A DNA stretch of 55,195 bases from Bacteroidales bacterium. GTDB lineage: Bacteria > Bacteroidota > Bacteroidia > Bacteroidales > JAEINX01. The stretch is taken from assembly GCA_016342645.1 (NCBI GenBank), contig JAEINX010000012.1:1-55195 (forward strand), in the 5' to 3' direction. Below the pieces are notes generated by a model. The model was given only the letters and a program-made list of their open reading frames with translations, ran no database searches and was not told the origin of the DNA. The translations under genes and the position numbers were made by a program. Below, in pieces: positions 16,995-26,350 of this stretch. Every line of letters begins with the position of its first letter. Within the stretch, counting starts at the first letter, position 1.

Positions 16995-18770
16995 ATGAAA
17001 ACAATTATTCTACAAATTTTAATGATTGCATTTAGCCCAATTTTAGTTTTTGGGCAATGGGTTAACAATCCTACTTTAAATTCTCCAATTTGTGTTACTC
17101 AAGATTGGAGTGTTCTTCCAAGAATTGTCACCGATGAAGATGGCAATAGTTATATTTCATGGTTTTCGGGAGATGAAAACCTTAATTTCAATGTTTATAT
17201 GCAGCGTCTTGATGCTTACGGTAATAATTTATGGGAAAATAATGGTTTGTTGATTAGTGATAATCAAACCGACACATGGGTTTGCGATTACGATTTGGTT
17301 TTAGATAATGAAAATGCAGCAGTTTTAGTTACTCAGGATAGAAGAACAGGTGCAAGTAATGCATTCGCTTACAGGATGTCGTCAACAGGTGAGTTTTTAT
17401 GGGGTGATAACGGAATTCAATTAACAAATACACCTGAAGCTGATTATACTCCTAAAGCTATTGTAACCGATAATAATGATTTTATTTTTATGTGGAATAT
17501 TGTTCCTGAAGATACAACTAATACACCTGTAAAAGTCGGTATGCAAAAAGTATCTGCCGCCGGTAGTTTTCTTTGGGGTGATGGTGTTGTAGTTAGCGAT
17601 ACGATGCATTATTATGCTTGTAAGGGTGAGCTTACGAGCGAAAATGACTTAATGGCTTCATGGCTGGTTTGTCCGGTTGTTGACACTATTCATCCGGGAA
17701 CAGAGATTTACTTTCATGTTTTAGCACAAAAGTTTGATATGGATGGAAATGCTCAATGGGAAAATCCAATTCAGGTTGATACGGGAAAGCTTTTATTGTA
17801 TTTAGCAATATATACAAATCCAAAAATGATTTGTGATGATAATGGAGGTGCATTTATTCTTTGGGAATCATTTTTTGGAGATAATGCAACTTTATTGCTG
17901 CAACATATCGATAAAGATGGAAATCTTTTATGGCCGGGGCCTCTTAATATTTCTACACTGATGGAAGATATCCACGGTGTTTCTCAGATTTGTAAAATGG
18001 AAGAGAATCAGGAAATTTATGTTTTTTGGCAGGAATTCCGATTAGAAGGTAGTACAGACTGCTTTGGAATTTATGGACAAAAGATTTCTTATGCCGGCGA
18101 AAGATTATGGGGAGATGAAGCAAAAGCAATAATTCCGCTTAATTGTGCAATGGATACAACTATTTTCCCTACTAAAGTGAAAAAAACTACCGCTAATGAT
18201 GTTATTGTGTTTTTTGAAAAAGAATATCTTGAAGTTGTTGGGCCTGATACATTAATTGATACAGAATTATATGCAACAAGAATAGGCTCAGACGGACAAT
18301 TTCTTTGGGATGAAGAAATAATAAATGTTTCAACTGCCGATGGCGAAAAATCATATTATATGGGAGTTAGTGATTGTGTTAACGATCAGTTAATAGCTGT
18401 TTGGTCGGACGATAGAAATTCATTCAACGAAATGGAAACCGATATTTATGCTCAAAATATTCATGTTGACGGAAGCATCGGGCCGCAAGGTATATTTGAA
18501 GTCAATGAAAGTTCAAAAAATGTAATAAATAATTTTCCAAATCCTTTTTCAAATAATACGACAATTTCAATTAGTATTATTGAAAACTGTGATATTAAAC
18601 TATCATTATATGATTATAATGGAAAATTTATTAAAGAAATTTTCAACAAATATTTATTAATAGGAAATCACAAAATCCCATTTAACGAATCGGATTTAAA
18701 TCAGGGAGTTTATATTCTCAAATGCGAAAGCAAAGAAAATTTTGTGTTTCATAAAATGGTGATTATATAG
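16995..18770 (+). CDS. Secreted protein with T9SS type A sorting domain
   Basis: A 591-aa protein with a Sec signal peptide (about 1-20, ending VFGQ) and a C-terminal type A sorting domain from about residue 505: NNFPNPFSNNTTISISI, KLSLYDYNGKFIKEI, and LNQGVYILKCES close to the end. The middle contains repeated blocks of about 50-60 residues built on G-x-x-LW(G/E)-(D/N)-G and D-x-x-G-x-x-x-x-W patterns, which suggests a beta-propeller-like surface protein. It would be exported by the T9SS and released or anchored at the cell surface. No enzymatic site is evident and the role is unknown. Confidence 0.85.
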   Translation: MKTIILQILMIAFSPILVFGQWVNNPTLNSPICVTQDWSVLPRIVTDEDGNSYISWFSGDENLNFNVYMQRLDAYGNNLWENNGLLISDNQTDTWVCDYDLVLDNENAAVLVTQDRRTGASNAFAYRMSSTGEFLWGDNGIQLTNTPEADYTPKAIVTDNNDFIFMWNIVPEDTTNTPVKVGMQKVSAAGSFLWGDGVVVSDTMHYYACKGELTSENDLMASWLVCPVVDTIHPGTEIYFHVLAQKFDMDGNAQWENPIQVDTGKLLLYLAIYTNPKMICDDNGGAFILWESFFGDNATLLLQHIDKDGNLLWPGPLNISTLMEDIHGVSQICKMEENQEIYVFWQEFRLEGSTDCFGIYGQKISYAGERLWGDEAKAIIPLNCAMDTTIFPTKVKKTTANDVIVFFEKEYLEVVGPDTLIDTELYATRIGSDGQFLWDEEIINVSTADGEKSYYMGVSDCVNDQLIAVWSDDRNSFNEMETDIYAQNIHVDGSIGPQGIFEVNESSKNVINNFPNPFSNNTTISISIIENCDIKLSLYDYNGKFIKEIFNKYLLIGNHKIPFNESDLNQGVYILKCESKENFVFHKMVII

Positions 18771-18951
18771 TGTTTGCCTGAAAATACCGATTTCTTAAGC
18801 GAAAAATCAAGATGAGTTTTTATGCTTTTTTATTAAAAGCAATCATCCGTAGGAATTCATGGTTTTCTGAACTTCGTTTCCGATTTGTTATTGGAGCAAA
18901 TTTGAGGTTTTCTAACTCTGCACTCCAAATATTTTATTTATCTTTAGTGCT

Positions 18952-19677
18952 ATGAAAATAAATACAATCATATTATTGAATATTTCTATTTGTATAATTC
19001 TTCTTTCAAGCTGTTATTCTCAGGAGTTTCAAAGTGATTCATTTGCAAAAAGACGTGATAGGATGGTTCTTGAACAGATTGAATTACGCGGAATTAATGA
19101 TCGTGCTGTTTTAAATGCAATGAGAAAAGTCCCGAGGCATAAATTTGTTCCCGATATTTATATTGAATATTCTTATAATGATTATCCGCTTCCGATTGGT
19201 GAAGGACAGACAATTTCGCAACCTTATATTGTTGCTTTTATGACAGATGAACTGAAGCTTGAGCCTACCGATAAAGTCCTTGAAATTGGAACCGGCTCGG
19301 GATATCAGGCGGCAGTACTTGCTGAGATATGTGATACTGTTTATACGATTGAAATATTTGAATCGCTTGGGAATAAAGCTAAAAAACTACTTCGCAAGTT
19401 GAATTATGAAAATATTAAAATAAAAATCGGAGACGGATACAAGGGCTGGCTCGAATTTAGTCCTTTTGATGTAATAATTGTAACATGTTCTCCTACGGAA
19501 ATTCCTCAAGCATTAATCGATCAGCTTAAAGAAGGTGGACGAATGATAATTCCCGTAGGTACGAAAAACAATCAAAATCTTGTTTTGCTGAAGAAAAAGA
19601 ACGGTAAAATAAAACAGCATTCGGTTTTGCCGGTTAGGTTTGTTCCGATGATAAATGAATCGGGGGAAGAATATTAG
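18952..19677 (+). CDS. pcm: Protein-L-isoaspartate O-methyltransferase, predicted lipoprotein
   Basis: A 241-aa SAM-dependent methyltransferase that repairs isoaspartyl residues in proteins. Family motifs are PLPIGEGQTISQPYIVAFMT, the SAM-binding VLEIGTGSGYQAAVLAE (from about residue 109) and GGRMIIPVG. Unlike the cytosolic enzyme, it starts with a lipoprotein signal: basic n-region, hydrophobic stretch and the lipobox LLSSC with Cys21. It is therefore predicted to be tethered in the periplasm, where its SAM supply is unclear. The gene stands alone, 181 nt after a T9SS cargo gene and convergent with another. Confidence 0.92.
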   Translation: MKINTIILLNISICIILLSSCYSQEFQSDSFAKRRDRMVLEQIELRGINDRAVLNAMRKVPRHKFVPDIYIEYSYNDYPLPIGEGQTISQPYIVAFMTDELKLEPTDKVLEIGTGSGYQAAVLAEICDTVYTIEIFESLGNKAKKLLRKLNYENIKIKIGDGYKGWLEFSPFDVIIVTCSPTEIPQALIDQLKEGGRMIIPVGTKNNQNLVLLKKKNGKIKQHSVLPVRFVPMINESGEEY

Positions 19678-19714
19678 TTTCTGAATTATTTATTGGAATT
19701 ATAAGATGATGCAT

Positions 19715-19748
19715 AATGTAGAGACGTTGCATGCAACGTCTCTACATT
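19715..19748. repeat. 34-bp perfect palindrome (GTAGAGACGT-type intergenic element)
   Basis: Two 17-nt arms are exactly complementary about a centre at 19731/19732. The core is GAGACGTTGC and its complement, flanked by GTA/TAC. It lies between the convergent pcm and beta-helix genes, where it could act as a transcription-stopping hairpin in both directions. From memory, palindromes beginning GTAGAGACG recur in Bacteroidota and other genomes. A degenerate relative lies at 23757-23783. Confidence 0.9.
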
Positions 19749-19751
19749 GAA

Positions 19752-22382
19752 TTATTGAATTACAATCTTCTTAACCTGACTAAATTCTTTGCCGCTAAAG
19801 CTAATAAAATAAACTCCTGCCGGTAAATCTGATAAATCAATTTGGGTAGAAACAACATTGTTTAATTCAAAATTAGAATATTCTTTACCTTTAATATCCA
19901 ATACTTTAATTTGAATATAACCTTCATTTCCTTGGAGTGAGATATTAAAAACTCCTTTGGAAGGGTTTGGATAAATTGAAATTTTGTTCAGCATATTTTC
20001 ATCCAAAATTCCTGTAGCTGAAAAATTCATTAAACTATATTCCCCATCAATTGCGGGGAAAACATCTTCTTTCCATGCATCACCATAGGGATTTGAAAAG
20101 CTATAATTGTTTAAAACATATTCCTTATTTTCGCTTTTATCCCAGACTTTTATTATCGGCTTGTTTCCGGCTTCATAAAGATTGCTGAAAACCGGAATAG
20201 CATTTTCAAGAATATTATCGGAAACTACAATGCCTGAACCTGCAAGTTTTTCTTCATTATAAATTCCAATTTCGTCGCCAATGCTAAATCCTTTTGCGTA
20301 AATTGTATAAACCGGATCGGCCGGGTTACCATTTGTTAAAGAAAAGTATATTGGAAAAACATTTATTTTCCCACTTGATTTTGCTGAAACAGGATAAACC
20401 AATTCACCATCTGCATACATTTTAATTAGATAACCTTCACCTGACTGACAATCACCAATACCATTTACCCAGTTCGGTCCGATTTTGCGTATCATCTGCC
20501 CTTGTGAATTTCTAATAAAATCCAGATCATCGCCAATTAAAGTTTCAAATGCAAGCAAGGCGTTCATGGGATTTTCGGGGAAATAGCTTACAAACTGAAA
20601 TCCTGTTGCAACAGGAATCGGAGTGGCAGGATCAACTGCATCTCCCTCAATAATAAATGAATCATCTGTAAACATTTTAACAAGATAACCTTCCGTAACA
20701 ACCCAGTCACCAATTCCATTAACCCAGTTCGGCCCGATTTTTCGTAATGTCTGGCCTTGTGAATTTCTTACGAAATCAAGATTCTCGTTTAATACCGTAG
20801 CCATAACAATTAACATATCAGGGTTATCGGGAATAATATATGAAGACACAAAACTAAAACCAGATGAAAGAAATACTTGCTGTGAAACCTGAGATTGTTC
20901 AAAATAAAAAGCACCAATATCTGCTATTGTTCCATCAGGATCATAATAAACTGGATCAGGGTCTCCGGCATCAATACAGGGTGAATTTTCAGTTAAATGA
21001 AAATCAAAATTTCCCGGATCAACAAATAAGGGATCCATAAATAAATTATAATATGCATCGCAAGGATCGCCATTTGCATTAACTGTTATTATTACTCCAA
21101 AAGCTACAGGTAAAAAATCTCCGATAGCTGTAGTCTCATTTTCCCAGAATAAATTATATTCTAATGATAAAGGTGCTCCTATTGCTTCTATTCCGGTATT
21201 ATTTTCATAAATAATATTATTGAAAATTGTGGGGGAGGAATCTGTTTGGATGTAGATTCCACTATAATTATTATTGCATATAGTATTATTGTTTATAGTA
21301 GGAGAAGAAAAAGCGCAATAGATTCCATCAAAATTATTATTATGGATAATATTATTATTGATGGTAGGAGAAGAATATTCGCAGCAGATTCCATTTTCAT
21401 AATTATTATTGATAGTATTATTATCAATGATAGGGTAGCAAGATTGGTCGCATTTGATTCCATCAAAATTATTGTTAATGATAGTGTTATTAATAATCGT
21501 TGGGGAAGTAGAAAGACGGCACAAAATTCCTGCATGAAAATACTCTCCAGAACCATTATATCTAATAAAATTATTTAATATTATTGGGGAAGAAGAATTA
21601 TTGCAATAAATTCCTTGATTATAATTATAACAAAAAGTATTATTTTTAATTAAAGGGGAAGATTCTGAACAGTAAATTCCATATTTATTATTGTTGATAG
21701 TATTATTGGTTAACGTGGGGGAAGAATAATCACAAAAGATTCCACAATTAGAATATTCAATAGACACATAAAAAATAATACTATTATCGTTTGAAGAGTC
21801 TTCAAACTTTATTTTGTCCCAATCACCCTGATTACATGAGGATTGTCCTGAGGTGAAAAAAATTGAGTCAGATTCTGTTCCCGATGCTATTAAAGTACCA
21901 TATATATTAAAAGAATAAAAATCCATAAATTTGATGGTAACACCCGGTTCAATTGTTAATGTTTCGCCTTCGGAAACCGAAATATCATCAATTACATGAT
22001 AAGAATAATCGGAAGCCCATACTCCGCTTTGAGGCCCTGATACTTCTACAATCGAACCTAGTGCAAGCACAACATCATCAAGTGTAGTGTTTTCAAAGAA
22101 TAGAAGTTCACCCGGGATTGTATAAGGTAGCCAATCGGTGTGGGAAAAATGTACAGTGTAAATACCAAGGGCAAGTTCAATCAAATACGAGCCGTCTGCA
22201 TTTGTGTAAACGCTGTCGGTAACTGCTGATGGAGAAACAGCATTAAAAAGAACCTTTGTTCCTGAATGATCGGTTTCGCCTTCCAAATAGCAGAATCCGT
22301 CAACTGTAACATCTGCAAAAGCAGAATATGCGATGAAGAAGCAAATCATCATCATCACCGAAATTTTGTGGAAATTTTTCAT
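19752..22382 (-). CDS. Secreted parallel beta-helix protein with T9SS sorting domain
   Basis: An 876-aa multidomain protein. The order is: signal peptide (1-23), a carboxypeptidase-regulatory-like beta domain (about 24-112), a right-handed beta-helix of about 22-residue rungs (about 130-430) built on NNTIxNNxxxGIxCxxSSPTI, two copies of a module of about 70 residues each containing LDF(V/I)RNSQGQ and RKIGPNWVNGIGD (about 495-655), and a C-terminal type A sorting domain (about 800-876; IYPNPSKGVFNISL, LPAGVYFISFSG). Beta-helix proteins of this type often bind or cleave polysaccharides, but no catalytic residues can be assigned. The rungs are also repetitive at the DNA level. Confidence 0.88.
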   Translation of the reverse strand: MKNFHKISVMMMICFFIAYSAFADVTVDGFCYLEGETDHSGTKVLFNAVSPSAVTDSVYTNADGSYLIELALGIYTVHFSHTDWLPYTIPGELLFFENTTLDDVVLALGSIVEVSGPQSGVWASDYSYHVIDDISVSEGETLTIEPGVTIKFMDFYSFNIYGTLIASGTESDSIFFTSGQSSCNQGDWDKIKFEDSSNDNSIIFYVSIEYSNCGIFCDYSSPTLTNNTINNNKYGIYCSESSPLIKNNTFCYNYNQGIYCNNSSSPIILNNFIRYNGSGEYFHAGILCRLSTSPTIINNTIINNNFDGIKCDQSCYPIIDNNTINNNYENGICCEYSSPTINNNIIHNNNFDGIYCAFSSPTINNNTICNNNYSGIYIQTDSSPTIFNNIIYENNTGIEAIGAPLSLEYNLFWENETTAIGDFLPVAFGVIITVNANGDPCDAYYNLFMDPLFVDPGNFDFHLTENSPCIDAGDPDPVYYDPDGTIADIGAFYFEQSQVSQQVFLSSGFSFVSSYIIPDNPDMLIVMATVLNENLDFVRNSQGQTLRKIGPNWVNGIGDWVVTEGYLVKMFTDDSFIIEGDAVDPATPIPVATGFQFVSYFPENPMNALLAFETLIGDDLDFIRNSQGQMIRKIGPNWVNGIGDCQSGEGYLIKMYADGELVYPVSAKSSGKINVFPIYFSLTNGNPADPVYTIYAKGFSIGDEIGIYNEEKLAGSGIVVSDNILENAIPVFSNLYEAGNKPIIKVWDKSENKEYVLNNYSFSNPYGDAWKEDVFPAIDGEYSLMNFSATGILDENMLNKISIYPNPSKGVFNISLQGNEGYIQIKVLDIKGKEYSNFELNNVVSTQIDLSDLPAGVYFISFSGKEFSQVKKIVIQ

Positions 22383-22492
22383 AATTATGTCATTTTATTA
22401 TTTAAAACTGGTTTGTATCTTGCTACCTAATAGCAAGGCAAATATATGTATAACTTTTAATAATTCATAAAAAGATTTTTAAAAATTATTCA

Positions 22493-23671
22493 TTATGAAT
22501 TCATTAATTCTAACAGTTTGCCCAAATCGTTAAAACTAAGAATGTGAGTTTCAGAAAAGTCAAAACTTTTATCACCATTATAAACCAACCATGAATTATA
22601 ATTATTTTCTCCTGAAAGCTTATTCCAATATTTCAAGTTTTTTAAAAAATCCTTATTAAATGTTCTTCCTGCTTTAATTTCAATAGGAATTAATGAATCA
22701 TTTAATTCAATGATTAAATCTATTTCTTTTCCGGTTTTGTCCCGCCAAAAGTAAAGAGCCGGTTCAATCCCTTTATTAAAAGAAAATTTTACAAATTCAT
22801 TTATAACAAAGTTTTCAAATAATTGCCCAAAAGCAAAATGCGTATTTAATTGCGAAACATTTTTAATTCCAAGTAAAGAGCAAGCCAGCCCTGTATCATA
22901 AAAATATAACTTAGGCATTTTAACCAACCTTTTATTGAAATTTTTATGATGAGGTGGTAGTAAATAAATTATATAGCTGGCCTGAAGAACAGACAGCCAT
23001 TTCTTAGCGGTAATTTGTGAAATCCCGCATGAATTGGAAATTTCAGTAAAATTTAAAAGTTGCCCAATTCTTCCGGCACATATCTTTAAAAAACGTATAA
23101 ATAGACTTTGATTAGTAATATTTTTTATAAACTTTACATCCCTTTCAACATAGGTCTGAATGTAAAATGGATAATAGTCAGTAGCACTAATATGTTTATC
23201 ATAGAGCCTTGGATAAAAACCATTAAACAATAAATTATTAGTGTTTTTTGTTTCAATACCACCATTTTTTAATTCAGAGATAGTAAATGGTAACAATTTT
23301 AATATAGCAACCCTACCCGCCAGAGTTTGCGAAATTTTTTCTAATAATAGAAAATTTTGAGAGCCTGTGAGAATAAATTGGCCTTCTTTATTCGTTTCAT
23401 CAACAATGCCTTGTATATAAGAAAATAAGTCAGGAACACGTTGAGCTTCATCAATAATCATTCCCTTATCTAATGAGTTCTGAAGAAATTTCCGAGGATC
23501 ATTCAATGCAATCATTCTTATATCGGGATCTTCAAGCGAATAATAATTATAATTCGGAAAGGCAAGTTTTACAAGTGTGGTTTTCCCCGATTGCCTTGGC
23601 CCTGTTAAACTAATAACGGGAAATTGGCTTGCAAGATGTTTCAGCCTCAATGTGATATTTCTTTTAATCAT
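22493..23671 (-). CDS. AAA_14/DUF4143 ATPase (first copy)
   Basis: A 392-aa protein of the AAA_14 plus DUF4143 family (COG1373). The AAA part has Walker A GPRQSGKT (24-31) and Walker B GMIIDEAQRVP. A helix-turn-helix-like stretch follows (FTEISNSCGISQITAKKWL). The C-terminal domain carries a PD-(D/E)xK-type pattern, E316-I-D318 ... E331-I-K333. Family function is not established; such genes are frequent and variable in Bacteroidota. A perfect 40-bp palindrome and a TAnnTTTG element lie immediately upstream, leaving only 4 nt between that element and the ATG, so the mRNA may be leaderless. Confidence 0.93.
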   Translation of the reverse strand: MIKRNITLRLKHLASQFPVISLTGPRQSGKTTLVKLAFPNYNYYSLEDPDIRMIALNDPRKFLQNSLDKGMIIDEAQRVPDLFSYIQGIVDETNKEGQFILTGSQNFLLLEKISQTLAGRVAILKLLPFTISELKNGGIETKNTNNLLFNGFYPRLYDKHISATDYYPFYIQTYVERDVKFIKNITNQSLFIRFLKICAGRIGQLLNFTEISNSCGISQITAKKWLSVLQASYIIYLLPPHHKNFNKRLVKMPKLYFYDTGLACSLLGIKNVSQLNTHFAFGQLFENFVINEFVKFSFNKGIEPALYFWRDKTGKEIDLIIELNDSLIPIEIKAGRTFNKDFLKNLKYWNKLSGENNYNSWLVYNGDKSFDFSETHILSFNDLGKLLELMNS

Positions 23672-23675
23672 TTTG

Positions 23676-23729
23676 CAAATATATAATTATTTGGACAAAT
23701 CCTATAGTCGACTATAGGATTTGTCCAAA
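23676..23729 (-). promoter_or_regulatory. Perfect 40-bp palindrome and -7 element of the first AAA_14 gene
   Basis: Arms 23690-23709 and 23710-23729 are exact reverse complements centred on GTC|GAC, with GGACAAAT near the outer ends. Six nt nearer the gene is TATATTTG on the minus strand (23676-23683), a TAnnTTTG match. The palindrome therefore overlies the expected -33 region, the normal place for a repressor operator. Confidence 0.85.
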
Positions 23730-23756
23730 AATTTAATTAAGGTTTTCCTAAATCCA

Positions 23757-23783
23757 TAGAGACGCACGACTGTGCGTATTTAC
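23757..23783. repeat. Degenerate GAGACGCACGA hairpin element
   Basis: TAGAGACGCAC at the left is followed by a GTGCGTATTTAC right arm; the core ACGCAC-GACT-GTGCGT is a perfect short hairpin, while the outer arms have decayed. It resembles the intact 34-bp palindrome at 19715-19748 and lies directly after gpmI. Confidence 0.6.
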
Positions 23784-23790
23784 GGTGAAA

Positions 23791-25317
23791 TTATATTAAT
23801 ATTTTCCCCGTCATTTCTCTCGGAATTTCAATACCCATAATCTTCAGCAGGGTAGGGGCTACATCGGCGAGGATTCCATTATTGATTTTTGTGTATTCAT
23901 CGGAAACCAAAATACAAGGAACCGGATTCAACGAATGAGCTGTATTTGGCGAGCCGTCGGCGTTTATAGTGTGATCGGCATTTCCATGGTCGGCAATTAT
24001 TAATACAGTATAATTATTTGCTTTAGCCGTTTCAACAACTTCACGAACGCACGAATCGACTACATAAACTGCTTTTAAAATCGCCGAATAAATTCCGGTA
24101 TGCCCGACCATATCACCATTTGCAAAATTCAGGCAGACAAAATCTGCACTCTCTTTATTTAATTCTTTTACAATTGCATCCTTTACTAAAAAAGCACTCA
24201 TCTCAGGTTGAAGATCGTAAGTAGCAACTTTTGGTGAAGGAATTAATATCCTGTTTTCATTTTCAAATTCCTGTTCACGTCCACCTGAAAAGAAAAAAGT
24301 TACATGAGCATATTTTTCGGTCTCAGCTATCCTGATTTGTTTTTTATCGGCTCGTGCAATCACTTCACCAATTGTGTTTTTAACGTTGTCTTTATCATAA
24401 ATAACATTTACTCCTCTAAAAGATTCGTCGTAGGATGTCATTGTATAATAATGCAAATTAAGGGTGTGCATTCCATATTCATGTAAATTGTTTTGTGTTA
24501 AGGCAACAGTTATTTGTCTTAAGCGATCGGTTCGAAAGTTAAAACAAATCACAATATCACCCTCCTGAATTTTTCCTATCGGGTGATTATTATCATCAAC
24601 AACTACTATCGGTTTAATAAATTCATCTGTAATACCCTCATTATATGATTGTTTAATTGCCAATAAAATATTCCTGGTTTTTTTCCCTATTCCGTTCACC
24701 ATTAAATCGTATCCCTGCTTAATTCGTTCCCAGCGTTTATCACGATCCATTGTGTAATATCTTCCAGTCAATGAAGCTATTTTTCCGTTTGAATGCCTAA
24801 GATGATTTTGGAGTTCTTCAACAAATTTTAATCCGCTTTTTGGATCAGTATCACGGCCATCGGTCAAAGCGTGAATAAAAACATTTTTCAGTCCGTAATC
24901 TTTGGTTATGTCGCAAAGCTTAAATAAATGTGAGCTCAAGGAATGAACTCCTCCATCGGATACAAGCCCGATAAAATGTACATTTTTATTATTCTCTTTT
25001 GCATAAGTAAAAGCTTCGACGAGTTTTGGATTTTTTTCGATGCTCTTATCTTCAATTGCTTTATTTATTTTTACGAGGTCTTGATATATAACTCTTCCTG
25101 CACCGATGTTTAGATGCCCGACTTCCGAATTACCCATTTGGCCATCAGGAAGGCCAACTTTTTCACCGGATGTAAGTAATTGTGAATGAGGATATTTTTC
25201 AATGAGACTATCAATGTATGGCGTTTCTCCGTTAAAGATGGCATCCGATTTGCTTTTATCTCCAATTCCCCAGCCATCAAGTATCATTAATATTGCTTTG
25301 TGTGAGCTTTTTTTCAT
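23791..25317 (-). CDS. gpmI: 2,3-bisphosphoglycerate-independent phosphoglycerate mutase
   Basis: Interconverts 3- and 2-phosphoglycerate in glycolysis and gluconeogenesis with a phosphoserine intermediate and two metal ions. It is 508 aa, normal length. The N terminus has the metal-binding DGWG (D14), and the nucleophile is S64 in [23 protein letters not shown], the [10 protein letters not shown] substrate loop and the C-terminal metal site [10 protein letters not shown] are all intact. It is transcribed alone, leftward. Confidence 0.97.
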   Translation of the reverse strand: MKKSSHKAILMILDGWGIGDKSKSDAIFNGETPYIDSLIEKYPHSQLLTSGEKVGLPDGQMGNSEVGHLNIGAGRVIYQDLVKINKAIEDKSIEKNPKLVEAFTYAKENNKNVHFIGLVSDGGVHSLSSHLFKLCDITKDYGLKNVFIHALTDGRDTDPKSGLKFVEELQNHLRHSNGKIASLTGRYYTMDRDKRWERIKQGYDLMVNGIGKKTRNILLAIKQSYNEGITDEFIKPIVVVDDNNHPIGKIQEGDIVICFNFRTDRLRQITVALTQNNLHEYGMHTLNLHYYTMTSYDESFRGVNVIYDKDNVKNTIGEVIARADKKQIRIAETEKYAHVTFFFSGGREQEFENENRILIPSPKVATYDLQPEMSAFLVKDAIVKELNKESADFVCLNFANGDMVGHTGIYSAILKAVYVVDSCVREVVETAKANNYTVLIIADHGNADHTINADGSPNTAHSLNPVPCILVSDEYTKINNGILADVAPTLLKIMGIEIPREMTGKILI

Positions 25318-25389
25318 GAGTATATTTTTTATTTCCCTTTATGAAACTTTGAGATTTTTCTTCGTGCAACTTTGTCGTTAGTTTTTTTA

Positions 25390-25432
25390 CCACAAAGGTT
25401 CACAAAGTACATCACTAAGGTACACTAAGGAA
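25390..25432. repeat. Short direct repeats upstream of gpmI
   Basis: Four imperfect units of 10-12 bp of the form CACAAAGGT / CACTAAGGT lie in tandem in the divergent spacer between gpmI and the phosphatase gene. Low-complexity repeats of this kind recur in the window in other sequences. Confidence 0.7.
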
Positions 25433-25481
25433 TACATTTGTTTCTTTTTTTTTCTTAAGCAAAAGTAGTATTGTTTTATCG

Positions 25482-25489
25482 TATATTTG
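25482..25489 (+). promoter_or_regulatory. Candidate -7 element of the phosphatase gene
   Basis: TATATTTG matches TAnnTTTG and lies 29 nt before the ATG at 25519. No TTG is present at the usual -33 distance. Confidence 0.45.
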
Positions 25490-25518
25490 CTTTGATACTT
25501 TGAAAATTAGTCAAAATT

Positions 25519-26235
25519 ATGCGAAAAGCCTGGGTTATACCTGATATTCACGGATGTTCTAAAACATTAAAAGCCTTGATTGAAGATATGATAAAGCCTT
25601 CAAAATACGATTGGCTATACTTTTTGGGCGATTATATCGACCGTGGCCCCGACTCGAAAGGAGTGATTGATTACTTGATGCATTTACAGGAAGAAGAATA
25701 TAATTCAAGGTTTTTGATGGGAAATCATGAAGACGTTTTTCTGAAAACTTATGAAGCTGAACTTCAAAAAAAGAAAATATTAGGAATAAAATTACCGAAT
25801 CCGGCGAAAAAGGATTGGTTTGATATGTTTGGCCGCATGACTCTCGGAAGCTTTAGTGTGAAAAATATTTCTGATATACCTGAAAAATATATTAATTGGA
25901 TAAGAGAATTGGAGTTATACATTGAACTTGAGAAATATATTTTGGTTCATGCCGGCCTGAATTTTAGTATTGAAAATCCTTTTGACGATAAGGAATCAAT
26001 GCTCTGGATTCGCGATTATAAAATTATTCCCAAAAAAATAAATCACAAGAAAATCATTCACGGACATACTCCCGTTAGCCTTGAATTTATTTATTTGATG
26101 AACAAAAAACGGAATTATCATTTTTTGGATTTAGACAACGGATGTTGCTTGGTTAATAATGAAGGCTATGGAAATTTGGTGGCTTACGAACTAAATACTC
26201 ATGAAATTGTAGTGCAAAATAATATTGAATTTTGA
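25519..26235 (+). CDS. Metallophosphoesterase, PPP-type serine/threonine phosphatase or ApaH-like
   Basis: A 238-aa calcineurin-like phosphoesterase. The metal-site motifs appear in order: DIHGC (D9, H11), GDYIDRGPDS, GNHED, HAGL and HGHTP. This is the short bacterial PPP type seen in PrpA-like protein phosphatases and in symmetrical diadenosine tetraphosphatase-like enzymes; the substrate cannot be told from the sequence. It is monocistronic, divergent from gpmI, and closed by a strong terminator shared with fumC. Confidence 0.92.
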   Translation: MRKAWVIPDIHGCSKTLKALIEDMIKPSKYDWLYFLGDYIDRGPDSKGVIDYLMHLQEEEYNSRFLMGNHEDVFLKTYEAELQKKKILGIKLPNPAKKDWFDMFGRMTLGSFSVKNISDIPEKYINWIRELELYIELEKYILVHAGLNFSIENPFDDKESMLWIRDYKIIPKKINHKKIIHGHTPVSLEFIYLMNKKRNYHFLDLDNGCCLVNNEGYGNLVAYELNTHEIVVQNNIEF

Positions 26236-26242
26236 AATAAAA

Positions 26243-26278
26243 AAAACCGGCAAGTTTTTATGAATTGCCGGTTTTAAT
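26243..26278. terminator. Bidirectional rho-independent terminator
   Basis: A perfect 11-bp stem (AAAACCGGCAA at 26243-26253, TTGCCGGTTTT at 26265-26275) has A runs on the left and T runs on the right, so it can end both the phosphatase transcript and the convergent fumC transcript. Confidence 0.85.
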
Positions 26279-26350
26279 TTAGAATGATTGAATGTGAGAA
26301 TGAAAATTTATACTCACGTTCCATCATGTTCGCATTCATGTATTAACGCA

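Noticed and set aside
18822-18840. GCTTTT/AAAAGC hairpin after a T9SS cargo gene as a terminator
   Set aside because: The stem is short and AT-rich and there is no T run after it.
21246-21578. Isoleucine/serine-rich open frames on both strands across the beta-helix gene
   Set aside because: They are shadows of the repetitive beta-helix codons, with no start signals and low-complexity translations.
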